A DNA stretch of 32,407 nucleotides from a virus: IMG/VR virus record IMGVR_UViG_3300020472_000098, positions 1-32,407 of that record; one strand, given 5' to 3'. The stretch's first letter is position 1, and each line of letters starts with the position of its first letter. A model generated the notes under the pieces. It was given only the letters and a program-made list of their open reading frames with translations. It searched no databases and was not told where the DNA came from. Position numbers and translations under genes: made by a program. Shown here in pieces: positions 1-12,800 of the stretch.

Positions 1-732
1 ATCTGAATCATCATATTTTACATTTGGTGGTCCTACTTCAGTTGAACCGTATTGAAATTCAACACCATCTTTCATAAAAGGTAAATCATCTAAATCACCC
101 TTTTCACTCCAACCACGCCAACCAGCTGTTGATAAAACATTGGGTCCAGCATCTCCATTAGCGGTTTCAGTAAAATTTGACCATTTTAAATAATTTTCTG
201 GTTCGCGGAATACATCAGAAAATACATCTCGTATAAATTCAAATTCTAATGTATAATTTCCTTCATCAACTCCTAATTTTAATAAAACTTCATTTGGTTT
301 TACATAAATCTTATCAGTAACTTCATCTTTATATACATCTAAATATATAGGTAATTCATCGTGGGAATGACAAATCCTTTGAGTAATTTCTCCTCCTACA
401 TTATAATCAGCACAATGTTCTTGAATTACTCCTTCAATAATGTCGTGATTATGAGCAACATTCTTATCAAAATTATTAAAGGTAGTTGTATATCCATTTT
501 GAAGTGTATCAGTTATTGTAAATATGTGATTATGTCTTTTGACATTAAGATCATCATTATATTCTTTTAAATATTTTCTACTTGTTATTGTTTCAACAAG
601 TTTACCGTGACTATCAAATATTCTACAAACGACATAATCGCCCGCAGCTTCATTAAATTTATATGTACTTTCTTCAAGAAATATTAAATCTAATTGTTCT
701 TTTGTAAATCTATCTTTGGTTTTTATTGCCAT
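1..732 (-). CDS. Probable virion-associated protein, C-terminus beyond the left edge
   Basis: The frame is open from an ATG at 732-730 to the left window edge with no stop, giving 244 codons, so the C-terminus is missing. An in-frame TAA lies directly before the ATG, and GGAAAA about nine bases upstream serves as ribosome binding site. I do not recognise the family. The protein starts MAIKTKDRFTKEQLDLI. A middle stretch (about residues 93-125) is rich in His and Cys (HNHD, QEHC, CHSHD), which could bind metal, and the later part is rich in W, G and N, like the fibre proteins upstream. It begins 11 bases after the stop of the 1029-aa fibre gene, so it is probably co-transcribed with the tail block. 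A fibre, fibre-tip or chaperone role is inference only. Confidence 0.7.
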   Translation of the reverse strand, partial: MAIKTKDRFTKEQLDLIFLEESTYKFNEAAGDYVVCRIFDSHGKLVETITSRKYLKEYNDDLNVKRHNHIFTITDTLQNGYTTTFNNFDKNVAHNHDIIEGVIQEHCADYNVGGEITQRICHSHDELPIYLDVYKDEVTDKIYVKPNEVLLKLGVDEGNYTLEFEFIRDVFSDVFREPENYLKWSNFTETANGDAGPNVLSTAGWRGWSEKGDLDDLPFMKDGVEFQYGSTEVGPPNVKYDDSD

Positions 733-743
733 TTAATTTTCCA

Positions 744-3700
744 TTAACCACATTTTTTAGGTTTTTTTCCACCACCACCGTATGAAACACCACTTCCTTC
801 TGTTCCGCCATATTTTTGTTCATCTTTATTACTTTCATTAAATGCATTTGCATCTGGGATATCAATAGAACTATCTTTACTAACAGGAATACCTTCATCT
901 TGTTTTGTAAGTGAATAATCACCAATTAAAATTCCTTTGTTACCATTTCCACTTGTATCTCTTATAGTGGTTCCTGTTAATAAATATCCATTTATTTCAA
1001 TAAGACACTCATCTTTTAAACGAGATTTATTAATATTATCCGATGTCCACTCTGGATTCTCTTGAGTATAATATGGAACTTTAACTTCATCCTTATTAAT
1101 AAATATTTGTCCAATCGAAGTTTCTTCAGGAAATTGATTATTTGTTCCATCCCAATAACCATAAATATTAGTTTCACTAAATAAATTAGTATTTCCGATA
1201 TATTCTGGGGTTGATGGATGAAGTCCCTGTTCTGATACTCTGTCATCAATTAATAACATATGATTTAAATCAAAAGGTTTTTTAAAATATCTAACTTGTT
1301 CAATATCGGCTTGGCCAAAGAACTTACCAAGTTCATCATTATAACTCGCTAAAGTAGCTAATTCTTTATCTAAATATTCATATTGTGAAAATTCATTTTT
1401 CTTTATAACATTATTTAAACTTTCTATGTATTGACTTTCATCACTTATACCACCTATAACTGGAGATGTATATGGCCAAGGTATATATTTATAATCCCAA
1501 CCACCTATGTCTTGAAATTCTTGTTCATATGTATTATGAATATTTAAATTCAATCTAGCTGTTCCTAATCTCCAATCTACTAATTTTACAAAATCTGGAT
1601 TTTGTGGATGTTCAAAATAAGAATAAACTATATATTTAATAATTTTCAAACCTGCATTTTGGTAAGTATGATTAAGCTGATGTGGTACTTGTGCACTTTC
1701 TACCATATCTGCTGCCTTTGTCGCATCGTGGTTCATAATTTGATAGTTATGACCATTAATAAATTGAACTGGATTCCAAATATTCTGTTTTTTCTGTACT
1801 TCTGTAAGTTCAGATAATCCTGTTGGAACTATACTTTTTATTTCATTTATTGTATCTGGTTCTCCCTCTTTCCAATCCCAATTAACTACAAAAGCTGAAA
1901 ATTGTAAATACTTTATAAAATTTTTAGGAGAAGTTTCATCTCTAGCCTCCTGCCATTCTCGTAATGGATATTGATATCTATCAGGATATTTAATGATATT
2001 AAAATTATCTCCAGCTTGTGATATTGAAAATTGTAATGTTACTTCAGCAGGTGCTGATGCTTTATTTTTATCCTGTATATCATCATAATATCTCTGTAAA
2101 TCCATAGTATCATCACCAGTTTTAGTACTTATGTGTGTTATTGGTCTCCATTGAAAACCAAAATAATCATAATACTCTTCACATTCATACATTGGTTTTC
2201 GTGTGACATAATTATCTGCTACTGTTGTTTGTTCATATACAGCTTCGTCCATTGTATAATCTACACAATAGTATTGGTCTTCATAATATGGACTACCTGC
2301 TCCTGCTTGAAAAACCAAGTCACAAGAGTCACATCCACTACCCATATTAGAATTTTCACATGCACCAACATAACCTGGAATTCCAGAAGATCCAAGACAA
2401 TTATCAGCATTTACACAATCAGTTGATGATGGGAAATCTGCATCCTCATATTCAGAATCATCATCAACACATCTATAAGCTGTTCCATCATAGATTATTT
2501 CGTGTGTCCAAGTTCCATTTTGTGCGATACATTGTGCTTCAGTTCCAGGGACTCCTTCAGCCTCTTCAATAATAGTATTAATTGTTTCTGAATAACCCTG
2601 TGTCCAAGTTTGTTTTGGACATCCATATACTGGATCTTTATCAAACATAAAATCAGTTATTAATTTAGCGTGTGTATTATATTCTTTTTTACCTGTGGTA
2701 TTATCATTAACTTTAGTTAGATAAAAATTATCAAGATACATTGTCATTGGATTTAATGATATTATATTAAAACAAAGAGTTGGACCATTACCAGCATACA
2801 TCCATTCACGATCTCCACCAGCTCTGACTGTATCATTAGTAGGTGAATGGTGGTCAGTAAATACATAATATCCACTTTCACCAAGTGAATTTCTATCGGG
2901 CATTTCTATTGTTGAACCATAGGTTAATCTAAACCAAAAATACCTTCTCTTCCATCCATCAGACATCAAAATTTCACCTAAATATTCTCTTTGTGCAAAA
3001 TGTCCACACGAATCCCAACCCATTTGTTCACAATTACCATAAGGTCCTGTATGAAAATCAAAAGCTGGAAGTTTAAATCCGTCTTGATACATAGTGAATC
3101 CTTTCATACTATGTTGTGGAGAATCGTGATTTCCTTGATACGCTGGACCTAACGAACCTTCTGTAATATTATAATCAAAAGAACCTATGTATTCATCACC
3201 TATTTTTGTTAAACTATCCCATTGATCAAAACACACATGCATTACTGAATAACAGGGTTGGACACCAGAGTTCCATAAGTTACCATCATCACCTTCAACT
3301 TTACACATTGGGCCTTTACCACCACCATCAAACATAACTTTCATAGTATGTTCACGACCAGCTTCATTCTTTTTAAATTGTAATCTAATATCACCATCAT
3401 ACCACATTGTACCACCAGCGCCTTTACCTGAACCTGGAGTGCCTGTTGCGTGAGAATCATATTGATCAGCTTTAGAAATAAATTTACCATCACATCCATT
3501 TGGCCAACAATCACCTGATAAAGTTCCTATCATATCACCAGATTCTCTTACATTTCTTGACGCACCCGCCGTGCCTCTCCAATCTTCCATACCTGCTATT
3601 GTTTCAGGAAGAATATTAGTAACTCTTTCAGTAGCTTCTCCAATCGCGTTTTGTTCTTTATATCTTTTTAATACTGGACTTTCTATTTCATAAGAATATA

Positions 3701-3833
3701 AATCACCATCTGGATGAGACATTTTATTATAATATCCTAATATCTCACCTGTGGTCAAACTAACTGTATATTGTGCATCAATACCTTTTTTAGGTCTATT
3801 GGGAACTATAATTTTTTTTGTTTCTTCTGACAT
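744..3833 (-). CDS. Large tail fibre/adhesin-like protein (1029 aa) with PKD-like segment
   Basis: This 1029-residue protein has no signal peptide or membrane segment and is rich in W, Y, N, D and G. A cysteine-rich part covers about residues 410-560. Around residues 640-760 a PKD-like pattern appears (VNWDWKEG, later HTYQNAG followed by beta-strand-like sequence), typical of immunoglobulin-like modules in extracellular and phage fibre proteins. Residues about 783-797 (PVIGGIS), 846-852 (VRYFKKP) and about 950-985 (DTSGNGNKG, IGDYSL) match segments of the 3903-aa protein encoded just upstream, so the two share C-terminal modules. The end is Gly- and Lys-rich. The ATG lies one base after the stop of the giant gene, preceded by AAAGGA, so translation is probably coupled. 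A host-recognition fibre is the likeliest role; the exact position in the virion cannot be told. Confidence 0.8.
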   Translation of the reverse strand: MSEETKKIIVPNRPKKGIDAQYTVSLTTGEILGYYNKMSHPDGDLYSYEIESPVLKRYKEQNAIGEATERVTNILPETIAGMEDWRGTAGASRNVRESGDMIGTLSGDCWPNGCDGKFISKADQYDSHATGTPGSGKGAGGTMWYDGDIRLQFKKNEAGREHTMKVMFDGGGKGPMCKVEGDDGNLWNSGVQPCYSVMHVCFDQWDSLTKIGDEYIGSFDYNITEGSLGPAYQGNHDSPQHSMKGFTMYQDGFKLPAFDFHTGPYGNCEQMGWDSCGHFAQREYLGEILMSDGWKRRYFWFRLTYGSTIEMPDRNSLGESGYYVFTDHHSPTNDTVRAGGDREWMYAGNGPTLCFNIISLNPMTMYLDNFYLTKVNDNTTGKKEYNTHAKLITDFMFDKDPVYGCPKQTWTQGYSETINTIIEEAEGVPGTEAQCIAQNGTWTHEIIYDGTAYRCVDDDSEYEDADFPSSTDCVNADNCLGSSGIPGYVGACENSNMGSGCDSCDLVFQAGAGSPYYEDQYYCVDYTMDEAVYEQTTVADNYVTRKPMYECEEYYDYFGFQWRPITHISTKTGDDTMDLQRYYDDIQDKNKASAPAEVTLQFSISQAGDNFNIIKYPDRYQYPLREWQEARDETSPKNFIKYLQFSAFVVNWDWKEGEPDTINEIKSIVPTGLSELTEVQKKQNIWNPVQFINGHNYQIMNHDATKAADMVESAQVPHQLNHTYQNAGLKIIKYIVYSYFEHPQNPDFVKLVDWRLGTARLNLNIHNTYEQEFQDIGGWDYKYIPWPYTSPVIGGISDESQYIESLNNVIKKNEFSQYEYLDKELATLASYNDELGKFFGQADIEQVRYFKKPFDLNHMLLIDDRVSEQGLHPSTPEYIGNTNLFSETNIYGYWDGTNNQFPEETSIGQIFINKDEVKVPYYTQENPEWTSDNINKSRLKDECLIEINGYLLTGTTIRDTSGNGNKGILIGDYSLTKQDEGIPVSKDSSIDIPDANAFNESNKDEQKYGGTEGSGVSYGGGGKKPKKCG

Positions 3834-3834
3834 T

Positions 3835-6800
3835 TTAATATGGTCCTTTTTCTACCGATACATCAGCATCCGATATATATTCATCTGATTTTGGTGATTT
3901 TGTTTCTTCATCTATTTCAATTTTATAATCTGCTATTTTAACTCCAACATTTCCCATTCCAGCAATATCAGTTATTTTATTACCAGCTATTTGACCAAAA
4001 TCTAAATCAACAATTAAATCTTTTTCATCTATTATTTTATTACTTATGGGAGCGTACATATCATCTTTATCCCACATTCTAGCTGGATTACCAAATGGTT
4101 TTATTATATTATAATCAGTACCCCAACCATATTTTGTTAACTTAAAGTCTCTCGCTCTATTTAATTTTGGTGTTATTGGATAATAATAATTCCAATTATA
4201 ATCATTTGTTCCAACCCATTGTTGAGATGCATCAGTATCTATCTTATAATAATAATTATCATCAATACCTCTAATCCACGCAGCTAATTGAGAAGCTAAT
4301 GGTAAATCAATATCATTAATATCTGTATATACTTGAATTTCAGGATGTATTGATATCCAGTTACCAGGGTTTAATAAATCTGGATTTTCTGAATATGTAG
4401 TCCAAACTCTATATGGATAATCAAATCTAATATTAGTAGTTATTGGATATCTACCTTCACCAGATTGTGGATTATATTTTAATATAACACGATATAAATT
4501 TGAATCTGATGGTTGATTATTATCTCCGTGATTATTGGAAAAGATGTTTGGAGTGTATGGTTCATATTCTGTTAAATCATTTTCTATTACAGCATCTGTC
4601 ACAATAGGTGCATCTTCATTATCAGTTACATATAATTTTGTAGCTTTTCCATCTTCAAGTGTACCTGATTCTCGCGTCCATAATGGTAGCCAAGCTTGTT
4701 GATCTTGATACCATCCTATTCCTGTTATTTTTTCAATATATCTTCCAGTTTCATCTTTTGGTAATAAATCCCAATTTCTATTTATTAAATCTTGGAAAAC
4801 TTCACTAACTGGTGCACCACCCTCTTTTAATCCATTAAATTTTATAAGAAATATATGTCCAATGTCCATAGTTGAACAATCAGAACAACTATAAACATTA
4901 CCCATACTCCATTGTAACGCTGGATTATATATACCAGTATAAAATTTTTCTATTCCTTGTTTTTGACCGAATCCATAATTCTTTGGTATAATATTTTTCC
5001 AATATCTATAATGTCCTGGATTACCAGGGTGAGTAATATTATCTTCAGTAATATCACCATAATCAGGGTCAGCTTGAAATGTAAATTTGTTTATTTTCCA
5101 CCACTCCTGTCCCTCATTTATAAATTCAAACCATTCCAGTTGTTGATTTTCTTCAAGTTCTTCATTCATAGATTGATAAGTAGTTCTATAAACTTCTATT
5201 CTAGCGAAATTATAACCAGCTGTGTACTCTTGATCACTCTGTACAACTGCACTTCCACCATCATAACCGATACTATATTCACACATATGAAGTGGAACTT
5301 TAACAATATTTATATTATTTTCACCTGTAACCCAACCATTACCATCATTAACATAAGGTGGTGATTGTAGACTACAAGTTAATCCAGATCCATAAAAATC
5401 AGTACCCATATTATTACCTAATGTTATTTCAAGATAAGTTGGAAATAAATAATTTGAAACAACTTCAATTTCTAAATGTACAAAGCCTCTAATTCTTCCT
5501 GTTTCATCAATTGGGAAATCTTCCATATTTAAATCTGATTGTAAGGAACTTAAATTTTGATTAGAGTCTAAACTAATTCCTCCATTTGTTTCAGTAGCGT
5601 TAAAGGCAACATTCCATTCATTGTTTTTAAGCATCATTGTCAATGGTGCTCCATCATAAACCTGTCCATTATAGTTTGAATCCCAAAACCACGCGTGGGC
5701 GTTTTCACTTTTATTAAAACTATCAGTAAATCCTAACATTTCCCACATTTGTTTTGGTTTTTTATAATATCTTACTTGTCCTAAATCTATTTCACCTATG
5801 TGATCACCGAGTTCACCGAATATATAATCATAACCATAAAAAATTGGTGTATCATCATCAGTAATAGTAAGATTACCATCTTCATCAACAGGTACATCAT
5901 AATAATTTTGTAACCAAATAGGTAATACTTCAGTAAATTCTAATTTTGTTTCATCTAATTGTACTAAAGCCATTTCACTTTTTAATTTATCAGAATAATA
6001 TCTAAACTCTAAAGGTAAATATGAATAATTAATTTCATTTCCAGTTTCATCAAACACTCTTGTAAAACCTGATTGTCTTTCAACAACCTTTTGATATACT
6101 GATTCTCTTGAAATTCCACCTACAACAGGAACTGTATCTTTATATGGAATATATGTATGTTTCTTTCCACCTAAAGCTGAAAACTCGTGTTCATTATTTG
6201 GATCTTCTGTAATATTAATTCTCACTAAAAACTTTTTAAAGTCACTTACACCAAGATCTCTAATATGATTAAACATATATCCAGTCACTTCATATATTCC
6301 TGATTTTTTATATTCGTGTTTAAAAATTTCATCATTACTTAATTTTACTGGTTTATCAAAATATTCTTGTGTGTCATCACCCCAATTAATAAAGGCAACA
6401 TATAAATTTAAATCATCAAACTCAATCCTTTCTCTTTCTTCAAATAATGATTCTGTTTTACTTGTATGCGAATAACCTTGACGAGCGTAGAAGAAAAATT
6501 GAACTTCAACAGGTGCTGTGTTTTCAAAATATTTAGCAGTATCTACATTTTCATCATAATATTCTGTTAAAATAGATTGTTCTCCATCTAAACTTTGTAT
6601 CGCTCTAACATCTACATCTGGTGAAAAATTATGTTCTACTTCTATTTTTATATTATAAAGTTGTAGTTCCATCATTCCAATACCATAACTCCAACTCAAA
6701 GATGGATAAACTTCACCATCACTATTTTGAGTTACAAATGTTTCATAATAATGCCACTCACCATCATCGGGCATTTGCTCGGAAGATTTTGAACCTCTAC

Positions 6801-9800
6801 TACCCCAATCACTCCAATCATACATTTGTTCTGGTGGTTCGTTTTCCTGTCTACCCTTATATAATCTTACTCCAACTTTGTTTAGATTACAATAACCTAC
6901 ATTCCAATCACCATAAGAATCTGATGTATTACTATGCCATCCACGAGGAGTACCAGAATTAACATTTACATTATTCATAAATCTTTCATTCCATTCATTA
7001 GTTGTTGGTGGTTTATTTCCCCAATCGTAACTATAATCTTGTCCAGATACTAATTCCTCGTGATACATACTATCACATTTATATTTAGCCCAATAAGAAA
7101 ATTTATATTGTGTACCTTTTGGTGTTTGCATATACATAGAAGAACCTCTTTTATGTGTTCCGTGCCACTGCTCACCATTAAGACCCCAACCAGGAGTACC
7201 ATCCATTATATCTTCAGTACCATCACCATTACTATCATACCAATTATTATTATTTGGTGTAGATTGTCCTTCTCCACAAATACCATAATCAAAATTAGCC
7301 ATACTCTCCATTTGTCTTGCCCATCCGTGACTATCATCAGTACTCGGTATAGCACATCCACCTTGTATATTTTTAACTAATCTAATAACAGATGTATCCC
7401 CATAAGGATCATTTTTATCTTCGGGCCAAGGAATTTTTGGATTATTTATACCTACAAACACACTCCCACTATTGTTTACTGTCCAACCACTTGGATAAGC
7501 ATCCGATTTAATTCCAGTTGGAAAACCATCGTGTGGATCTCTGTTACCTATTCCACGCCATATATTTTTAGGTACACTCTTACCAAATGTTTTATCTTCA
7601 TTACTTACATTTCCTTCATCATCTATTATATCATAATCAACTTCTACTATACCAAAATTTTGACCAACTACTTCTTCCCAATCTAAATCTTCATCGTTCA
7701 TTTCATTATAATAAAAACAACCTAATTGAGGTCTAAAATCTCTATCATTTCCTTCTAAAAATGATTTAGAGTTAGTTGGATCTTTTACATAAAAGTCGTC
7801 TTCGGACACTTCTAATTTAGCTGACTCAATGGTTGATGATGGAATATTTATTCCTTGATATGGATCAAAATTTTCTTCAATAGTTTGTTGAGGATATATA
7901 GGGTCTTCAACATCTATATAAACTCTTGTTAATATAGGGTCTGGACACCATTGAGAGCTATAAACACATAAAGAAGCTGGATAATCCACAGGAGTTGAAT
8001 CTGGATCACCAGGTACTTCTTCTATATGTTTACCCCAACCTCTTACAGTAACCATATATCGGCCACCTTTTTCAAATCTAAAATTCATTCCGGTATTAAT
8101 TAAATAATCAACAGCATTACCTGTATAATAATGATATTGTCCGTGTTGTTTAGTAGTACCATCATATAAAACACCTGGATTATTATATTCTGTTTCAGTA
8201 TATTGATTTTCAATATAATCACCACCCTGACTTACTGGATCATCGTAATCTTCTATGGTAACTTCATACCAAATGTTAGCACCATTTCTACTATTATCTG
8301 GGTCAAAATATAAATCCATACCTGTACCATTTCCAGGCATATACCCTCCATAATTTTTATTTTGTCTTGGTGACTCATCGTGATAAACAAATTCAATAGA
8401 CTGAACTACTAAATCACCTTTCTTTGGCATATATCCAGGATTTGGAATTAATGAGTCTTCTGAATCATTAAATAAAAACGCGGTGGCGTAATCAGTAGTA
8501 CCAACAGCACAATTGAAATTTGTTTGTGCGGAGTTAGTATCAGAACAATTCATTGGTACATTCCAAGCATTCATTCCATCCATACTCCATTCATCATTTG
8601 AATTTGGTAAATCACCATATTCATATAAATCATTAACCTCTGTTTGATGGCTGTCAGGTTGGAAAGCAAAAACTGGATAATTTGCACCTTTACCCCATAG
8701 ATTTTCATTAATATTAGAATACCAAAAATTATACATATTATTTCTTGCTGGAATTTCTCTTACCCAATTTTGACTACCGTGGCCAAATCCAGAATAACTC
8801 ATATTTGATGTTAACCACTTCATTTTTTGCGCGTCGGTACTTGTCCAACCACTTTCATTGTATGATAATGCGTTAGTACCATAAGTAGCCCTACAATCAT
8901 GCCATCCTTGTAATTTTGCATTTAAAAGAAAATTTTCACTTGAATAACCATTACTATAATCTAAATCCCAATTGGTTGGCCAATATGCTTCCACCTTCTG
9001 ATCTATAGCTGATTGACAAGGATGCATCCTTCCAACTGTTCTATGATCAGCAGCGTTACCTAAATTCGTTGGATTGTTAGACATCCAAAAATCTCTCAAC
9101 CTATAATGTTCCCAAGAAAGAACTAATGATTTAACTGGTCTGTCTCTATAAGCTGTACAACAACTCCAATGATTTTGATAATTTGTATAATCTTGTCCTG
9201 TACCATTATGTTCACCTAAAAGTAATGGTCCTCCTTGAAAAACTTGTCCTTTAGGTCTTTTAAATCCTTCTTCACCAGGTAATTCAACTAAATAAGGATC
9301 ATTACCAGTAGTACTTGAATAAGTGTTGGCACAATCAGCTAAATTACCTCCACCTATTTGTCTTGTAGAATCTCCAACACAACCATCAGTACATACAAAA
9401 TGTGGTCCTTGCCAGTTCCATTGAGAGTACATTAACATTGTATCAGCTACACCATTTTGAGTACCCCAATGTATAACACCACTTGGCCACATTGAAAAAT
9501 CATAATGTTGTTGACTCGCACCGTAATCCCAATTGTTTTGAGTGTCTGATACCCACCATACAGGTTTTTTCCTATTGAAAGCATCAAGATTAAAACCACT
9601 ATTCACCATCCAATCATAGACAGTGCTATTATTACTTCCTCCAGCTTTATTACCTAAATAATTATTTGCTAAATCATTTGGATCATCTAAATCAGGATAA
9701 AAGTTTGGATATAATTCCGCTATTCCATTATTTTTGTATCCCATCTCACCCCAATCAACAGCCGAACCTGGTTGTATGGGGATTGCTTTTGGCATTGGCC

Positions 9801-12800
9801 AAGGCCGCCAAGAATTGTTGTTATCAGATTCACCATCCCATTCCATTTCAATATTTTCTAATGCATAATTATCACCAACATAAATGTGTTGTCCTAATTG
9901 ATAAGGGCCTATCCATCTATTTACTCCTGTATTAATTGAAGTAACTGTTGGACTTAATTGTCCACAAGTACAAGGATTTGGAACAGCGTCACCATCTATT
10001 TGTCCATTAGCTTCAGCTTTACCACAAGTAAAAAATCTTGGTCCTCTAGCGAATCCATCTATTACAGGATTTAAACCTTCCCAATCAGGACTAATTTCAA
10101 TATGTGCTGAATAATAACCTTGTGAGTCTGGATATAATGACCAATCTGACCTTTTATCAAAAAATCTATTTCTACCATTCCCTCTTGGAGCATCTTGATC
10201 TTTCCAATAATCTGGTATGTTGTTATCATTCATCCAATCACCCATTAGATAATTTAAAGATAAATCTTTTGTTCTTATATTTCTAACAGCAATCGCGTCT
10301 CTTAAACCAAAACTTGTATAAACTAATTGATTTCCAACACTATCGTGATAATTACCCTCACCCCAATTTGAATAACCATATCTATGCCACCAAGTTTGAG
10401 GTAAAGCTCCAAACCAATTTGACCAACCTTCTGTAAAGGCGTTTCCGATAGAGAACGCGTCATTTATATGTTCATCAAATAAATAAACTTTCATAAACCC
10501 AGCATTCATAAAGTCACCATAAGTCAAATCGTGGTATTTCATTCTATGACCTGCTTGGTTATTATTAGTTCCTCCAGTTCCTCCTGCAGTTCTTCCTAAT
10601 CCTTCCGTACCTTCATTATTAGGGAACAAACCACTAAAACCTGCGTGGAAATTATCTATACCCATACCTGGTTGAGCCGCTCTTAAATTTCTTAAAAATA
10701 CACCTCTAGCTTTTAATTTAACTACAAGTTTACCGTGTTTTAATTTTCTTTCAATATCATCTGGAAAATCATACATAATTTGATATGTAGAATTACCTTG
10801 TTGTGGCTCATAATCTGTTGTATGGTGATTCAACGACAAATCAAATGTAAAACCAGGTGCTGGATCACCTACTTGAGCTCCTCCAGGAATATCGTATGCA
10901 TAAAATGCTGTTCCTCTATTTGTCCAAGGTCCTCCGTGAGCTCCATTAGGACAAGATGCGTTAGTATCATATCTTATATCACCCCATATACTTGAACCAA
11001 AACCTGTATTCATTGAACATTCATAAACTGGAACTGTTCCAGCTACATGCGTTTTAAATGCATAAAATAATGGTGCGTCATCTGAAGATGTGTTATCATC
11101 ATTATCAAATGTAGATGTTTTACCTGATTGTGGCCATATATCATACATATCTGAACCATTACCATTATTAACACCTGCTTCTGCTGGAGAAACTCCCTTA
11201 TTCGTGCTGAAAGTTAATCGTGTAGCTGAATATTTAGAATTTCTATACGCGTATACTGGTTGAGCTGTTGCACCACCACCTGCAGCTTCAGGTAAAACAT
11301 AAAATTTAGCAGATTTATAAAAATAATATGAATTTAAAAATGATGACAAATTATCACAATGAAAATTAGTACCATATGTATTAGCTTCTGTTTCATCAGC
11401 ATCTATACATACTACATGCTCCCATAAGCTAGTTCTTTCATATTCATTAACTGGAACTGTTGGAATAAAACTCCATTCATTAGTATCACCTTCAACAAAA
11501 GTTGGAGCGAATACTGAAGGAGTTCCAATCAACCCATTTTCTGTCCAATACTGATGTCCCCATTGGTCATTACCTGGATTTAATTTATTATATCTAAACA
11601 TAGGATAACCCATAGCATATTCATTTGTTGTTAGTATTGATGGTACTTTTCCACCAAATTTAGTTTTAACTTCAAATGGATTACCACTATGATAAGGTTC
11701 AGCGTAACTGACATCAGAATTATAACCCCAATCAACAAGTCTAACAAATGGATATTCTTCACCATTACTATCATCGTGAACAGGCATATGCCACCAGTTA
11801 TCTGAAACCATTTCTATACTTGTTTTCCAATCTGAATCATCCCAATAATCATAATTAAGTATGTATGATACATTTGATTCTATATTATCACCAGGGGTAA
11901 AATTAACTCTATCATCTGCACCCGCTATTGATATATTATAAATGTCTTCTGTTAAAGAAAATGATGAAATTGGTGTTATGATTATAGCAGCTCCTGGTTG
12001 AGTTACATATTCAGTACACCATTGTATCTCTTCTACACCAAGATGTATTTCTGCTGTATTAGTAGGGTTATATTCAGGTGGTGTTGGAATACCATTTGCT
12101 GGATCTCCTGGATTCATACATCCTTTTTGATAAAAATCCGCACAAGATCCTTCTGTATGAACTGAATATACACCTGTTGTATTATCCAACATACCATACA
12201 TATTACATCTTCTTGAACCTTCTAACATTTCATCATAACAAACACTATCATAAAACCATTCATCACCAGCACCAGCTGAAAGAGCATCTACAAAATTATC
12301 TAAAAATTTTGGACAACTTTCATCACCATCAGCACAAACACAATAATTATCAATTCTATCACACCAAGTATTATCAATACAACCACAACTTATTTGAGCT
12401 GTCTCTTGTGCTAATGCTCCGTTAGGAGTCGCGTTTATAATACATTCTGGACACCAAGAAGGAGGTACATTATCATATGTATATAATGGCTCATCAATAC
12501 AATTTCTTGTTACAGCCAAATCAGGAAGATATTCATAAATAAGTGAGGTAGCTTGATCAAATATATTTGTCGTTTCAAATCTAAATACATTAATATCAGT
12601 TGATTGTAATTCTACACAAGCAGCTGATGGATTTGTTCCATTAATTGAAAATATACTACCACAATCATATGGAGTTCTAGCACAATTATCATTCACACAA
12701 AGGTTTGAACTTACATTATATTGTTTTCCCATTTTTATTTTAGTTGTATATGATGGAACAGGAGTAATATTACCAAGTGTAAATTCTCCAGTTTCATTAT

